Origin: a bacterium
GTDB lineage: Bacteria > Actinomycetota > Acidimicrobiia > Acidimicrobiales > Bin134
Direction of reading: 5' to 3'
Length of the DNA stretch: 7,309 bases
Assembly (NCBI GenBank): GCA_028820035.1
Contig: JAPPKI010000314.1
Location: 1 to 7,309 of the forward strand
The position numbers and the translations under genes were made by a program. Positions 1 to 6,619 of the stretch are shown here, piece by piece (the first letter of the stretch is position 1; each line of letters starts with the position of its first letter). Under the pieces are notes generated by a model that was not told the origin of the DNA, did no database searches, and worked only from the letters and a program-made list of their open reading frames with translations.

Positions 1-487
1 TAACCTGGTAGAAGTCGCCCTCCCAGCTGAACCGCTCCCCTTTGGATTGCAGAGCCTTGTCGATGATGGCCACGTTCTCCAGGTAGCGGCCCAGCATCCG
101 ATCATGCGGGACTCCGAACTGGCCCCAGTAGCCGGCATGGAATCCCCGACCCCAGGTCATGTACAGCCGGCCCCGGGAGATGTTGTCGATGATGGCGCAC
201 TGCTCGGCAACCTCCATGGGATGGTAGAGGGTATTGACCAGGCAATACGACCCGATGGCCACTCGACTCGTCTCTCGGGCCAAGATCATCAACAGGTTCA
301 GTGGAGAGCCGAAGTACGACTCCGTGCGGCCATGACGGTCGGGTACCTGAATGGAGTGAAATCCCGACTGCTCAGCCAGGATGCCTTCTTCGATCATTGC
401 GTCGAGGGCGTCGGCCGCATTATCCGGTTCAGGCAGGGGCTGGTCGTAGTATCCGTGGTTGGTGTCGATCAGATAGCCGATGCGCAA
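1..487 (-). CDS. Luciferase-like (LLM class) flavin-dependent monooxygenase, N-terminal part, partial
   Basis: The minus strand reads open from a TTG at 487-485 to the left edge, giving 162 residues; the C-terminal half lies outside the window. The N-terminus MRIGYLID is the usual first beta strand of the luciferase-like TIM-barrel family. The stretch ISRGRLYMTWGRGFHAGYWG (about residues 103-122), followed by FGVPHDRMLGRYLE, matches the conserved family block (xSxGRxxxGxGRGxxxxExxxFG). Members use FMNH2 or F420H2 to oxidise or reduce small organic substrates in the cytoplasm; which cofactor applies cannot be judged from this part. TTG is chosen because it starts exactly at the family N-terminus and no in-frame ATG, GTG or TTG lies upstream as far as the neighbouring gene. 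No clear Shine-Dalgarno is visible. The gene is divergent from the enoyl-CoA hydratase gene across 96 bp. Family assignment is firm; substrate is unknown. Confidence 0.88.
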   Translation of the reverse strand, partial: MRIGYLIDTNHGYYDQPLPEPDNAADALDAMIEEGILAEQSGFHSIQVPDRHGRTESYFGSPLNLLMILARETSRVAIGSYCLVNTLYHPMEVAEQCAIIDNISRGRLYMTWGRGFHAGYWGQFGVPHDRMLGRYLENVAIIDKALQSKGERFSWEGDFYQV

Positions 488-583
488 GTTGAACTCGCTT
501 TCTGGGGAAGTTGCTTCGCCTAGAAGGTAGTAGCTGAGGCGTGGCGAGCCTACGCTGACAGTCGAGAGGCAAAGGAGCGCACA
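488..583. promoter_or_regulatory. Divergent intergenic region between monooxygenase and hydratase genes
   Basis: These 96 bp must hold the promoters of both flanking genes. On the plus strand, TACGCT (551-556) fits a TAnnnT -10 element and would give a leader of about 20 nt carrying the Shine-Dalgarno at 571-577. On the minus strand, TACCTT is a possible -10 for the monooxygenase gene. No convincing -35 hexamer or operator palindrome is visible. The -10 assignments are weak inference. Confidence 0.35.
571..577 (+). promoter_or_regulatory. Ribosome binding site fixing the GTG start at 584
   Basis: AAAGGAG lies 6 nt before the GTG at 584. This supports that start codon although it is not ATG. 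Confidence 0.8.
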
Positions 584-1351
584 GTGGCTATCCACACTGA
601 GATTGATGAGCAGGGCATCGCGGTCGTCACCATGGACAATCCCCCCGTGAACGCCCTCAACATCGCCGACACCTATCGGCTGGCCGAGATCTTCCACAGC
701 TACAAGCACGACTCCAACGTGCGGGTTGCCATCCTCACCGCGGTGGGCCGGGGATTCAACGCCGGGGTGGACATCAAGGAGATGCAGGCCATGGAGGGCT
801 TTGAGGGGGTCTTGGGCACCGGAGATGCCTGCTATGAGGCCTTCGGGGCGGTGTACGACTGCGCGGTTCCCGTGATCGCCGCCGTCCAGGACTTTTGTCT
901 GGGGTTGGGCATCGGCCTCGCGGGGAATTGCGACTTGGTAGTGGCCGCAGAAGGAGTGAAGTTCTCCATGCCCGAGGTGGACAATGGGGCTCTAGGTGCT
1001 GCCACCCACACCGCTCGGCTGGTTCCCGAGAAGGTGATGCGCTGGATGATGTACAGCTGCGAGCCGGTGGCGGCTGAAGACCTCCAGCGGTGGGGGACAG
1101 TGCTTAGCGTTGTCCCGGGAGATGAGCTCATGGACGAGGCCCGAAGGCTGGCCGGGGTGATCGCGTCCAAGCCTCCCGGAGTGATTCGCAAGGCAAAGTG
1201 GTCGATCAACGGGATCGATCCGGTGGACGTGCACCGGAGCTATCGCTTCGAGCAGGGGTTCACCTACGAGCTGAACCTTATGGGTGAGGGCGACAAGGCT
1301 CGGGAGGCCTTCGTCCGAGGCGAGCGGGAGTCGAACAAAGCCGCCCAATAG
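584..1351 (+). CDS. Enoyl-CoA hydratase/isomerase (crotonase) family protein, EchA20-like
   Basis: A 255-aa crotonase-fold protein of usual family length, starting at GTG with AAAGGAG 6 nt upstream. Visible motifs are NPPVNALN (19-26), the first oxyanion-hole segment GRGFNAGVDIKEM (55-67), the second at CLGLGIGLAGNCDLV (105-119), and MPEV (129-132). Aligned by eye with rat enoyl-CoA hydratase, catalytic Glu164 is kept as E131 but Glu144 is replaced by G111, so simple syn-hydration of enoyl-CoA is doubtful. From memory, the blocks GFNAGVDIKEMQ, GALGAATH and EQGFT-ELNL closely resemble mycobacterial EchA20, which hydrolytically opens steroid ring D of a CoA thioester and also has Gly at that position. 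A role in degrading a cyclic CoA intermediate is therefore plausible but not shown. The gene ends 10 bp from the convergent SDR gene. Family sure; EchA20-type activity is inference. Confidence 0.9.
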   Translation: MAIHTEIDEQGIAVVTMDNPPVNALNIADTYRLAEIFHSYKHDSNVRVAILTAVGRGFNAGVDIKEMQAMEGFEGVLGTGDACYEAFGAVYDCAVPVIAAVQDFCLGLGIGLAGNCDLVVAAEGVKFSMPEVDNGALGAATHTARLVPEKVMRWMMYSCEPVAAEDLQRWGTVLSVVPGDELMDEARRLAGVIASKPPGVIRKAKWSINGIDPVDVHRSYRFEQGFTYELNLMGEGDKAREAFVRGERESNKAAQ

Positions 1352-1361
1352 TGAGGCCGGA

Positions 1362-2231
1362 TCATCCGCGCAATCGGTTGGGGTCGATGTCGTCGGGTTG
1401 CCATCCGAGGTGAAGCTCGGTGCCTTCAAGGGTGCAAACCGGGCGGTTGAGCTCGCAGATCAAAGACAACGAATAGGTAATCCTGCCGGTGAGTTCTTGG
1501 GGCTTGGCCGTGCCCAGGGCCAAGATGGCCTCGCACATAGTTTCCATTGGCTCAAGGCTCTCCGGCGGCAGGTTCACGTAATCCCCGGCGCCGGGAGTCA
1601 TCACCGCAGCCTCCGGAGACACGGCGTTGACGGTGATCCCGTCGTCCCACGTCTCAGCGGCCAACCCCACTGTCCAGCGGTTGAGAGCGGCTTTGGTCGA
1701 TCCGTACAGGCACCCGGTCATGGTCGGTCCACTGGCCCGGTTGGGGGGCAGCGACGGAGGCTCGGCTACTCCGGATGAGATGTTCACGATTGCCCCCCGG
1801 CCCAATTCCCGCATTCCGGGCAGAACCAGTCGGGCCAGATCCCACGGGGCCCACACGTTCAGCTCGTAAGCAATACGCCATCGCTTCTCGGTCAACTCGG
1901 CAAACGGCTGGTAGAAGGCTCGGGCCGCGTTGTTGATGAGGATATCCACCTTGCCACCCAGCGCTTCTTCGGCCTGAGCCACGACGTTCGACCGGTCCAG
2001 CGATGGATCCGACAGATCAGCTGGGATGCCCACCGCCCGACCTCCCAGCTCTGCAATGTCGGTTACCAACCGTTCTAATGAGCCGGGCAGTCGGTGGTCG
2101 CCGTCGGCGCGGGTGCGGGCCACCGCGGCTACTGCCGCCCCCTCCGCAGCCAGACGCCGCGCCGCCCCCTCTCCGATCCCTCGACTCGCTCCGGTGACCA
2201 GCGCCACCCGTCCCTCACAAGATCTGCCCAT
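1362..2231 (-). CDS. SDR family NAD(P)-dependent oxidoreductase
   Basis: A 289-aa short-chain dehydrogenase with a Rossmann fold. It shows the cofactor motif TGASRGIG (13-20), NNAA (100-103), the structural Asn in YELN (N125), ISSG (151-154), and the catalytic YGSTK (Y176, K180). Members interconvert alcohols and ketones using NAD(P)H; substrate cannot be told. A basic R at 39-41 after the second strand hints at NADP(H), weakly. Two departures from a minimal SDR are visible: a longer segment at 42-62 (DGDHRLPGSLERL), and 23 residues between S153 and Y176 where about 13 is common. Start ATG at 2231 has no Shine-Dalgarno but has TAGGTT exactly 6 nt upstream, so the mRNA is probably leaderless. 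It converges on the hydratase gene (10 bp apart) and diverges from the GMC gene (44 bp). Confidence 0.92.
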   Translation of the reverse strand: MGRSCEGRVALVTGASRGIGEGAARRLAAEGAAVAAVARTRADGDHRLPGSLERLVTDIAELGGRAVGIPADLSDPSLDRSNVVAQAEEALGGKVDILINNAARAFYQPFAELTEKRWRIAYELNVWAPWDLARLVLPGMRELGRGAIVNISSGVAEPPSLPPNRASGPTMTGCLYGSTKAALNRWTVGLAAETWDDGITVNAVSPEAAVMTPGAGDYVNLPPESLEPMETMCEAILALGTAKPQELTGRITYSLSLICELNRPVCTLEGTELHLGWQPDDIDPNRLRG

Positions 2232-2237
2232 GAGGCC

Positions 2238-2243
2238 AACCTA
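2238..2243 (-). promoter_or_regulatory. -10 element of leaderless promoter for the SDR gene
   Basis: Read on the minus strand, TAGGTT is followed by 6 nt and then the ATG at 2231. This places the transcription start at or next to the A of the start codon. No Shine-Dalgarno is present. No TTGACA-like -35 is seen at 16-18 bp. Confidence 0.6.
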
Positions 2244-2263
2244 GTAGCCGCCCGTTTGGTCGC

Positions 2264-2269
2264 TACTGT
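2264..2269 (+). promoter_or_regulatory. -10 element of leaderless promoter for the GMC gene
   Basis: TACTGT is followed by 6 nt and then GTG at 2276, the same geometry as the opposing SDR promoter. No Shine-Dalgarno precedes the start. The position where a -35 contact would fall overlaps the SDR -10 element. Confidence 0.6.
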
Positions 2270-2275
2270 GAGCCA

Positions 2276-3796
2276 GTGGTGCAGGCTGAACGTTCGTTTG
2301 ACAGGGTCATCGTGGGCGGGGGCTCGGCGGGGTCGGTCTTGGCCGCCCGGTTGTCAGAAGATCCGGCTTGCCGAGTGCTGCTGCTAGAGGCCGGTCCGGA
2401 CCACGGAGCCCACTTGCCCCCTGAATTGGCCGACATCACGGTCTCGTCGCATCCGGATCATGACTGGGGCGATGAGGTGCGTCTTCCCGGAGGCAGAACT
2501 CAGCCCTACCCCCGAGGAAGAGTGCTCGGCGGCAGCTCTGCGGTCAATGGCGGTATTGCCATACGGGCAATGCCCGCAGACTTCGACGCCTGGGGGTTTC
2601 CCGAGTGGCGGTGGGAAGCGATGCTGGACAGTTTCCGACGACTGGAGTCGGATCCCGACGGTGAGGAGCGCTGGCATGGCCGCGACGGCCCGCTTCCCAT
2701 CGTGCGTACCCCAGAGGCTGAGCTGCTCCCGGTCCACGCCGCGTTCTATGAGTCGTGCAAGACAGCGGGCTTCGACTACACCGCGGATCACAACGCTCCC
2801 AATTCCCACGGCGTCGGCCCGCTGCTTCGTAATCGCCGTGGGTTGCAGCGTGTGTCTGCTGCTGATGTTTACTTGACCACCCGGGTCAGGAAACGGCCCA
2901 ACCTTGAGGTGAGGGGCGGCTGCCTGGCGTTAACGGTGCGGTGGAACGGCAACCGAGCCGTTGGAGTGGACGCTGTTTGTGACGGCCGGGCAGAAGCTAT
3001 CCCTGCCCAGGAGGTCATCCTGGCCGCTGGGGTCGTCCAATCGCCGATGTTGCTGTGGCGATCGGGGATTGGCCCGGCATCTGAGCTGGCTGGTTTGGGA
3101 ATCGACGTGGTTGCCGACCGTCCCGGGGTAGGGGCCAACTTCTCGGATCACCCTGCCATCTATCTTTTTGCAGCACCCAAACCGAAAATGGTTACCCCGG
3201 AAGATGTGACCATTCAGACCCTGTTGCGGTTCACCAGCTCGACGGGACCCGCCAACGATCTTCAGTTGTTCCCCGTGGGGAGGATTGATCTCACCAGCAG
3301 TCCCCGACGCCAGGTTGAGGCTGGCGGCCAGGACACCGTCTTCGCCTTCAACGCGGCGCTGCAACAGGTAGAGGCCCGAGGATCGGTGCGCCCGGTGTCA
3401 ACTGATCCGGCTGATCCGCCAGCCATCACCTATCCGTTCCTGGCTCATAGGCCCGACCTTGAGCGGCTGGCGGAGGCGGTCGAGCTGGGCTTGGAGCTAC
3501 TGGCGACGCCCCCGTACCAAAGGGTGGCTCGAGGCCCACTGTTCTTGCCCGATCGACTGACCCGCGACGACCTATTGGCCTACGTCTTTGCCCGTCATGT
3601 GGCCTTCTACCACGGCGCGGGCACCTGTGCGATGGGCCCAGCCGATGACCCGGCTGCGGTGGTCGGTCCCGACGGCCGGATTTGGGGTATCGAAGGGCTC
3701 CGGGTGTGCGACGCGTCAATCATGCGGGAGACCCCGAGAGCCAACACGAACTTGAATGTGATCGCGGTAGCAGAGCGGATGGCTGAACTGATCTAA
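2276..3796 (+). CDS. GMC family FAD-dependent oxidoreductase (alcohol dehydrogenase/oxidase type)
   Basis: A 506-aa glucose-methanol-choline family flavoprotein of normal length. The FAD ADP-binding motif is VGGGSAGSVLAARLSE (13-28), with E38 in LLLEAGPD as the ribose-binding acid. GMC signature 1 is RGRVLGGSSAVNGG (80-93) and signature 2 is AAGVVQSPMLLWRSGIGP (250-267). The C-terminal active site has YHGAGTCAMG with H446, and N490 in PRANTN. Their 44-residue spacing equals that of His466/Asn510 in choline oxidase, so the catalytic pair is intact. The family oxidises primary or secondary alcohols; the substrate and electron acceptor are unknown. The N-terminal region with AVNGG and ADFDAW recalls mycofactocin-linked MftG proteins, but no mft gene is in the window, so this is only a suggestion. 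GTG at 2276 is preferred over GTG at 2279 because of the TAnnnT-N6 spacing. The gene ends 11 bp from ald, convergent. Confidence 0.93.
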   Translation: MVQAERSFDRVIVGGGSAGSVLAARLSEDPACRVLLLEAGPDHGAHLPPELADITVSSHPDHDWGDEVRLPGGRTQPYPRGRVLGGSSAVNGGIAIRAMPADFDAWGFPEWRWEAMLDSFRRLESDPDGEERWHGRDGPLPIVRTPEAELLPVHAAFYESCKTAGFDYTADHNAPNSHGVGPLLRNRRGLQRVSAADVYLTTRVRKRPNLEVRGGCLALTVRWNGNRAVGVDAVCDGRAEAIPAQEVILAAGVVQSPMLLWRSGIGPASELAGLGIDVVADRPGVGANFSDHPAIYLFAAPKPKMVTPEDVTIQTLLRFTSSTGPANDLQLFPVGRIDLTSSPRRQVEAGGQDTVFAFNAALQQVEARGSVRPVSTDPADPPAITYPFLAHRPDLERLAEAVELGLELLATPPYQRVARGPLFLPDRLTRDDLLAYVFARHVAFYHGAGTCAMGPADDPAAVVGPDGRIWGIEGLRVCDASIMRETPRANTNLNVIAVAERMAELI

Positions 3797-3807
3797 AGCG
3801 AGCTCGA

Positions 3808-3811
<4 letters not shown>
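3788..3811. repeat. Inverted repeat across the convergent GMC/ald stops
   Basis: CTGATC (3788-3793) and GATCAG (3806-3811) are perfect complements separated by 12 nt that contain the small palindrome GAGCTC. The repeat covers both stop codons. It could form a weak hairpin in either transcript and help bidirectional termination, but there is no T-tract and chance is possible. Confidence 0.3.
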
Positions 3812-4941
<1,130 letters not shown>

Positions 4942-4947
4942 CTCGTG

Positions 4948-4952
4948 CCTCC
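4948..4952 (-). promoter_or_regulatory. Ribosome binding site of ald
   Basis: GGAGG on the minus strand, 6 nt before ATG 4941. It decides the start: it would lie inside the coding region if TTG 4959 were used. Confidence 0.85.
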
Positions 4953-4977
4953 GCCGCAAGCCGATCGCTGTGTTGAT

Positions 4978-4983
4978 ATTTTA
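4978..4983 (-). promoter_or_regulatory. Candidate -10 element for ald
   Basis: TAAAAT on the minus strand would give a leader of about 30 nt containing the GGAGG. No good -35 is seen at the expected distance, which may mean dependence on an activator. Low certainty. Confidence 0.35.
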
Positions 4984-5032
4984 TCCGCGATAGAGGTGAA
5001 TAATTCTTGAAAAGATGCGGGAGATGGGCCTA

Positions 5033-5055
5033 TAAGCGAATAATCTATTCGTTTA
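5033..5055. promoter_or_regulatory. Palindromic operator, probable Lrp/AsnC binding site
   Basis: The core arms CGAATA (5037-5042) and TATTCG (5046-5051) are perfect complements around ATC. Extending outward gives 10-bp arms (5033-5042 and 5046-5055) with a single mismatch, G5036 against T5052. Length, AT-rich centre and location between ald and the regulator fit a dimer site of an Lrp/AsnC protein. It lies about 21 bp upstream of the candidate -10 of the regulator gene, so it would overlap the -35 region and could mediate autoregulation. Confidence 0.65.
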
Positions 5056-5076
5056 GATTCAATTTAACGGTTATTT

Positions 5077-5082
5077 TATGCT
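5077..5082 (+). promoter_or_regulatory. Candidate -10 element of the Lrp/AsnC gene
   Basis: TATGCT fits TAnnnT and would give a leader of about 37 nt carrying AAGGAGG. No clear -35 is seen. Confidence 0.35.
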
Positions 5083-5111
5083 CTAAGAGGTTTGAGTGTT
5101 TATCTCGCCGC

Positions 5112-5118
5112 AAGGAGG
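5112..5118 (+). promoter_or_regulatory. Ribosome binding site fixing the Lrp/AsnC start at GTG 5126
   Basis: AAGGAGG lies 7 nt before GTG 5126. An in-frame start at 5096 would put this site inside the gene and add ten residues with no family counterpart. Confidence 0.85.
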
Positions 5119-5125
5119 CAGACCA

Positions 5126-5587
5126 GTGTCGGACTTAGACCCAATCGATCGATCAATCCTCAACGAACTCCAGAGCGATGCGCGGATGTCGAACGCGGAA
5201 CTCGCCGACCGGGTGGGGTTGTCGCCGTCGGCTTGTTATCGGCGGGTTCGGCGCCTCGAAACCGATGGTGTGATTGCCGGGTACGTGATGATCCTCGATC
5301 CTGAAGCCATCAACCGCTCTCTCGATGTCTTCGTTGAAATCTCCTTGGTGAGCCAAAGCGAGGCGAATCTCCGCCAGTTTGAGAAGGAAGTGGTGGAGTG
5401 CCCCGAGGTCATGTCTTGCCACTTGATGGCCGGTGATGCCGACTACCTCCTCCACCTTGCGGTGGCCGACCAACGCGACTTTGAGCGAATCCACAATCAA
5501 TATCTGTCCCGCTTCAGTGGTGTAGGCCGACTCCGATCCAGTTTCGCCATCCGTTCTGTATGGGAGACCACTCGCCACGAGCTTTAG
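5126..5587 (+). CDS. Lrp/AsnC family transcriptional regulator, probable AldR-type regulator of ald
   Basis: A 153-aa DNA-binding regulator of typical family length. The N-terminus LDPIDRSILNELQSDARMS begins the winged helix, and NAELADRVGLSPSACYRRVR (23-42) is the helix-turn-helix. A linker leads to the RAM (AsnC-type) ligand-binding domain, about 65-145, with the signature AGDADYLLHLAV (102-113). Family members form dimers to octamers and change activity on binding an amino acid. Divergence from ald across an operator-rich gap is the arrangement of mycobacterial AldR, so alanine-responsive control of ald is the likely job. It is followed after 9 bp, on the same strand, by the 327-aa gene of the selenoprotein module, so read-through could link the two. 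Its TAG stop also forms the first half of the next gene's probable -10 element. Confidence 0.94.
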   Translation: MSDLDPIDRSILNELQSDARMSNAELADRVGLSPSACYRRVRRLETDGVIAGYVMILDPEAINRSLDVFVEISLVSQSEANLRQFEKEVVECPEVMSCHLMAGDADYLLHLAVADQRDFERIHNQYLSRFSGVGRLRSSFAIRSVWETTRHEL

Positions 5588-5590
5588 CAT
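5585..5590 (+). promoter_or_regulatory. -10 element of leaderless promoter for the 327-aa gene
   Basis: TAGCAT is followed by 6 nt and ATG 5597. Its first three bases are the stop codon of the Lrp/AsnC gene. No Shine-Dalgarno is seen before ATG 5597. The geometry matches that at 2238, 2264 and 6608. Confidence 0.5.
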
Positions 5591-5596
5591 CAGAGC

Positions 5597-6580
5597 ATGA
5601 CGACGGCCGCCCAGCACGCCTATGACTCCTATGAAGCCTTGGTGGAGGACTATTTCGAAAAAGGATGGACTGATGGGCTGCCCATCATGCCTCCGACGCC
5701 AGAAAAGGTGGCCGCCTTTCTGGAACGCGCCGGCCTCTCCGGGGACGAGGTGCTTGGCTCCGTGCCGACCCGAGAGGTGACGTGCACCGCGCAACAAGCC
5801 GCGGCGAACGCGGTCATGGCCGGTTGCTTGCCCGAGTACTTCCCCACGGTGGTGGCCGCGGTTCGGGCCCATCTCCATCCCAAGGGCAACTGCCACTCGA
5901 CCACCGGCACACTGTCGGGCGCAGCTCAGGCTGTCATCATCAATGGACCAATCCGAAATGAACTGGGTGTGGCCTCGGGGGCAGGCTGCTTCGGGCCTGG
6001 ATTCCGGGCCAACGCCACCATCGGCCGAGCCCTCCGCCTCGTGATCCGTAACGTGTGCCGTGGCATCCCCGGCTTTTTGGACCGGGCCAGCTATTCCACC
6101 CCAGCTCGCTACTCCTTCTGCTTCGGAGAGAACGAAGAGGCATCCGACTGGGAGCCGCTGCACGTCCAGCGGGGTCTAGCTCCTGAGCAGAGCGCGGTCA
6201 CCGTCCACTCCCTGATGAAGATGGTCGAGGCCACCGATTTCACCAGTCGCAGTGCCGAGGGGGTTTGCGACACGCTGGTCACCAATATCCGGGCCAATGG
6301 AATTGCTGGGGACTCTTGGCTTGGAGAAGACGGCAACGTGGTGATCGTGGTCGGCCACGAGCACCATCGGTTCTTCAACGAGGAAGGGTGGTCGAAAACA
6401 GATATCCAGCAGTATCTGTGGCCCCGGCTCAACGCGCCGGCCACCAGCGCCACCGACCGGATGGCCCGCATCGGAAAGCCCGAGGGCATTTTGATCGTGG
6501 CTGCCGGAGGAGCGGGCATGGGGGCCAGCTGGCTCCTGCTACCCCACCTCGCCCTCGCCATCACCGAGCCCATCTCCTAG
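5597..6580 (+). CDS. Conserved-type protein of unknown function, partner of the UGSC selenoprotein
   Basis: A 327-aa protein that I cannot assign to a named enzyme family. Blocks that look conserved are GWTDGLPIMPPTP (23-35), NAVMAGCLPEYFP (71-83), NGPIRNELG (116-124), GAGCFGPGFRANATIGRA (128-145) and SFCFGENEEASDWEPLHV (173-190). From memory, similar sequences occur in uncharacterised proteins of environmental bacteria. Cysteines sit at 63, 77, 99, 131, 154, 175 and 224; C131 and C175 lie inside the strongest blocks, which suggests catalytic or redox roles. There is no signal peptide. The C-terminal ILIVAAGGAGMGASWLLLP (298-316) is hydrophobic but reads more like a buried glycine-rich beta-alpha unit than a membrane helix. 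It is 9 bp after the regulator gene and 39 bp before the selenoprotein gene, so a shared function with the latter is likely. The reading frame is intact; function is unknown. Confidence 0.85.
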   Translation: MTTAAQHAYDSYEALVEDYFEKGWTDGLPIMPPTPEKVAAFLERAGLSGDEVLGSVPTREVTCTAQQAAANAVMAGCLPEYFPTVVAAVRAHLHPKGNCHSTTGTLSGAAQAVIINGPIRNELGVASGAGCFGPGFRANATIGRALRLVIRNVCRGIPGFLDRASYSTPARYSFCFGENEEASDWEPLHVQRGLAPEQSAVTVHSLMKMVEATDFTSRSAEGVCDTLVTNIRANGIAGDSWLGEDGNVVIVVGHEHHRFFNEEGWSKTDIQQYLWPRLNAPATSATDRMARIGKPEGILIVAAGGAGMGASWLLLPHLALAITEPIS

Positions 6581-6607
6581 CCGCTGCCGGGACGCGCGCT
6601 TGTCGGC

Positions 6608-6613
6608 TAGTCT
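6608..6613 (+). promoter_or_regulatory. -10 element of leaderless promoter for the selenoprotein gene
   Basis: TAGTCT is followed by 6 nt and ATG 6620. There is no usable Shine-Dalgarno in the 39-bp gap; the only purine run, GAAG at 6614-6617, is too close to the start codon. The gene may thus be transcribed separately as well as from upstream. Confidence 0.5.
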
Positions 6614-6619
6614 GAAGCC

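Larger units (their letters stand above)
4942..5125. promoter_or_regulatory. AT-rich divergent control region between ald and the Lrp/AsnC gene
   Basis: This 184-bp gap is far more AT-rich than the coding DNA around it, especially 4970-5100. It holds the two Shine-Dalgarno sites, candidate -10 elements for each direction, the palindrome at 5033-5055, and two copies of GAATAAT at 4998 and 5038, exactly 40 bp apart (close to four helical turns). The first copy is itself part of the small palindrome GAAT-A-ATTC (4998-5006). Spaced AT-rich sites on one face of the helix suit the multimeric wrapping known for Lrp/AsnC proteins. Binding by the adjacent regulator is inference. Confidence 0.7.

Noticed and set aside
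47..523. 158-codon plus-strand ORF
   Set aside because: It is the complement of the flavin monooxygenase gene in the same codon register; its own translation has no recognisable motif.
1358..1368. Palindrome CGGAT-C-ATCCG at the hydratase/SDR junction as a terminator
   Set aside because: A one-base centre leaves at most three base pairs in a real hairpin, and there is no T-tract.
5153..6163. 336-codon minus-strand ORF spanning the regulator and the 327-aa gene
   Set aside because: It crosses two genes with clear protein patterns on the plus strand, and its translation shows no motif. Long antisense frames are common in GC-rich DNA.
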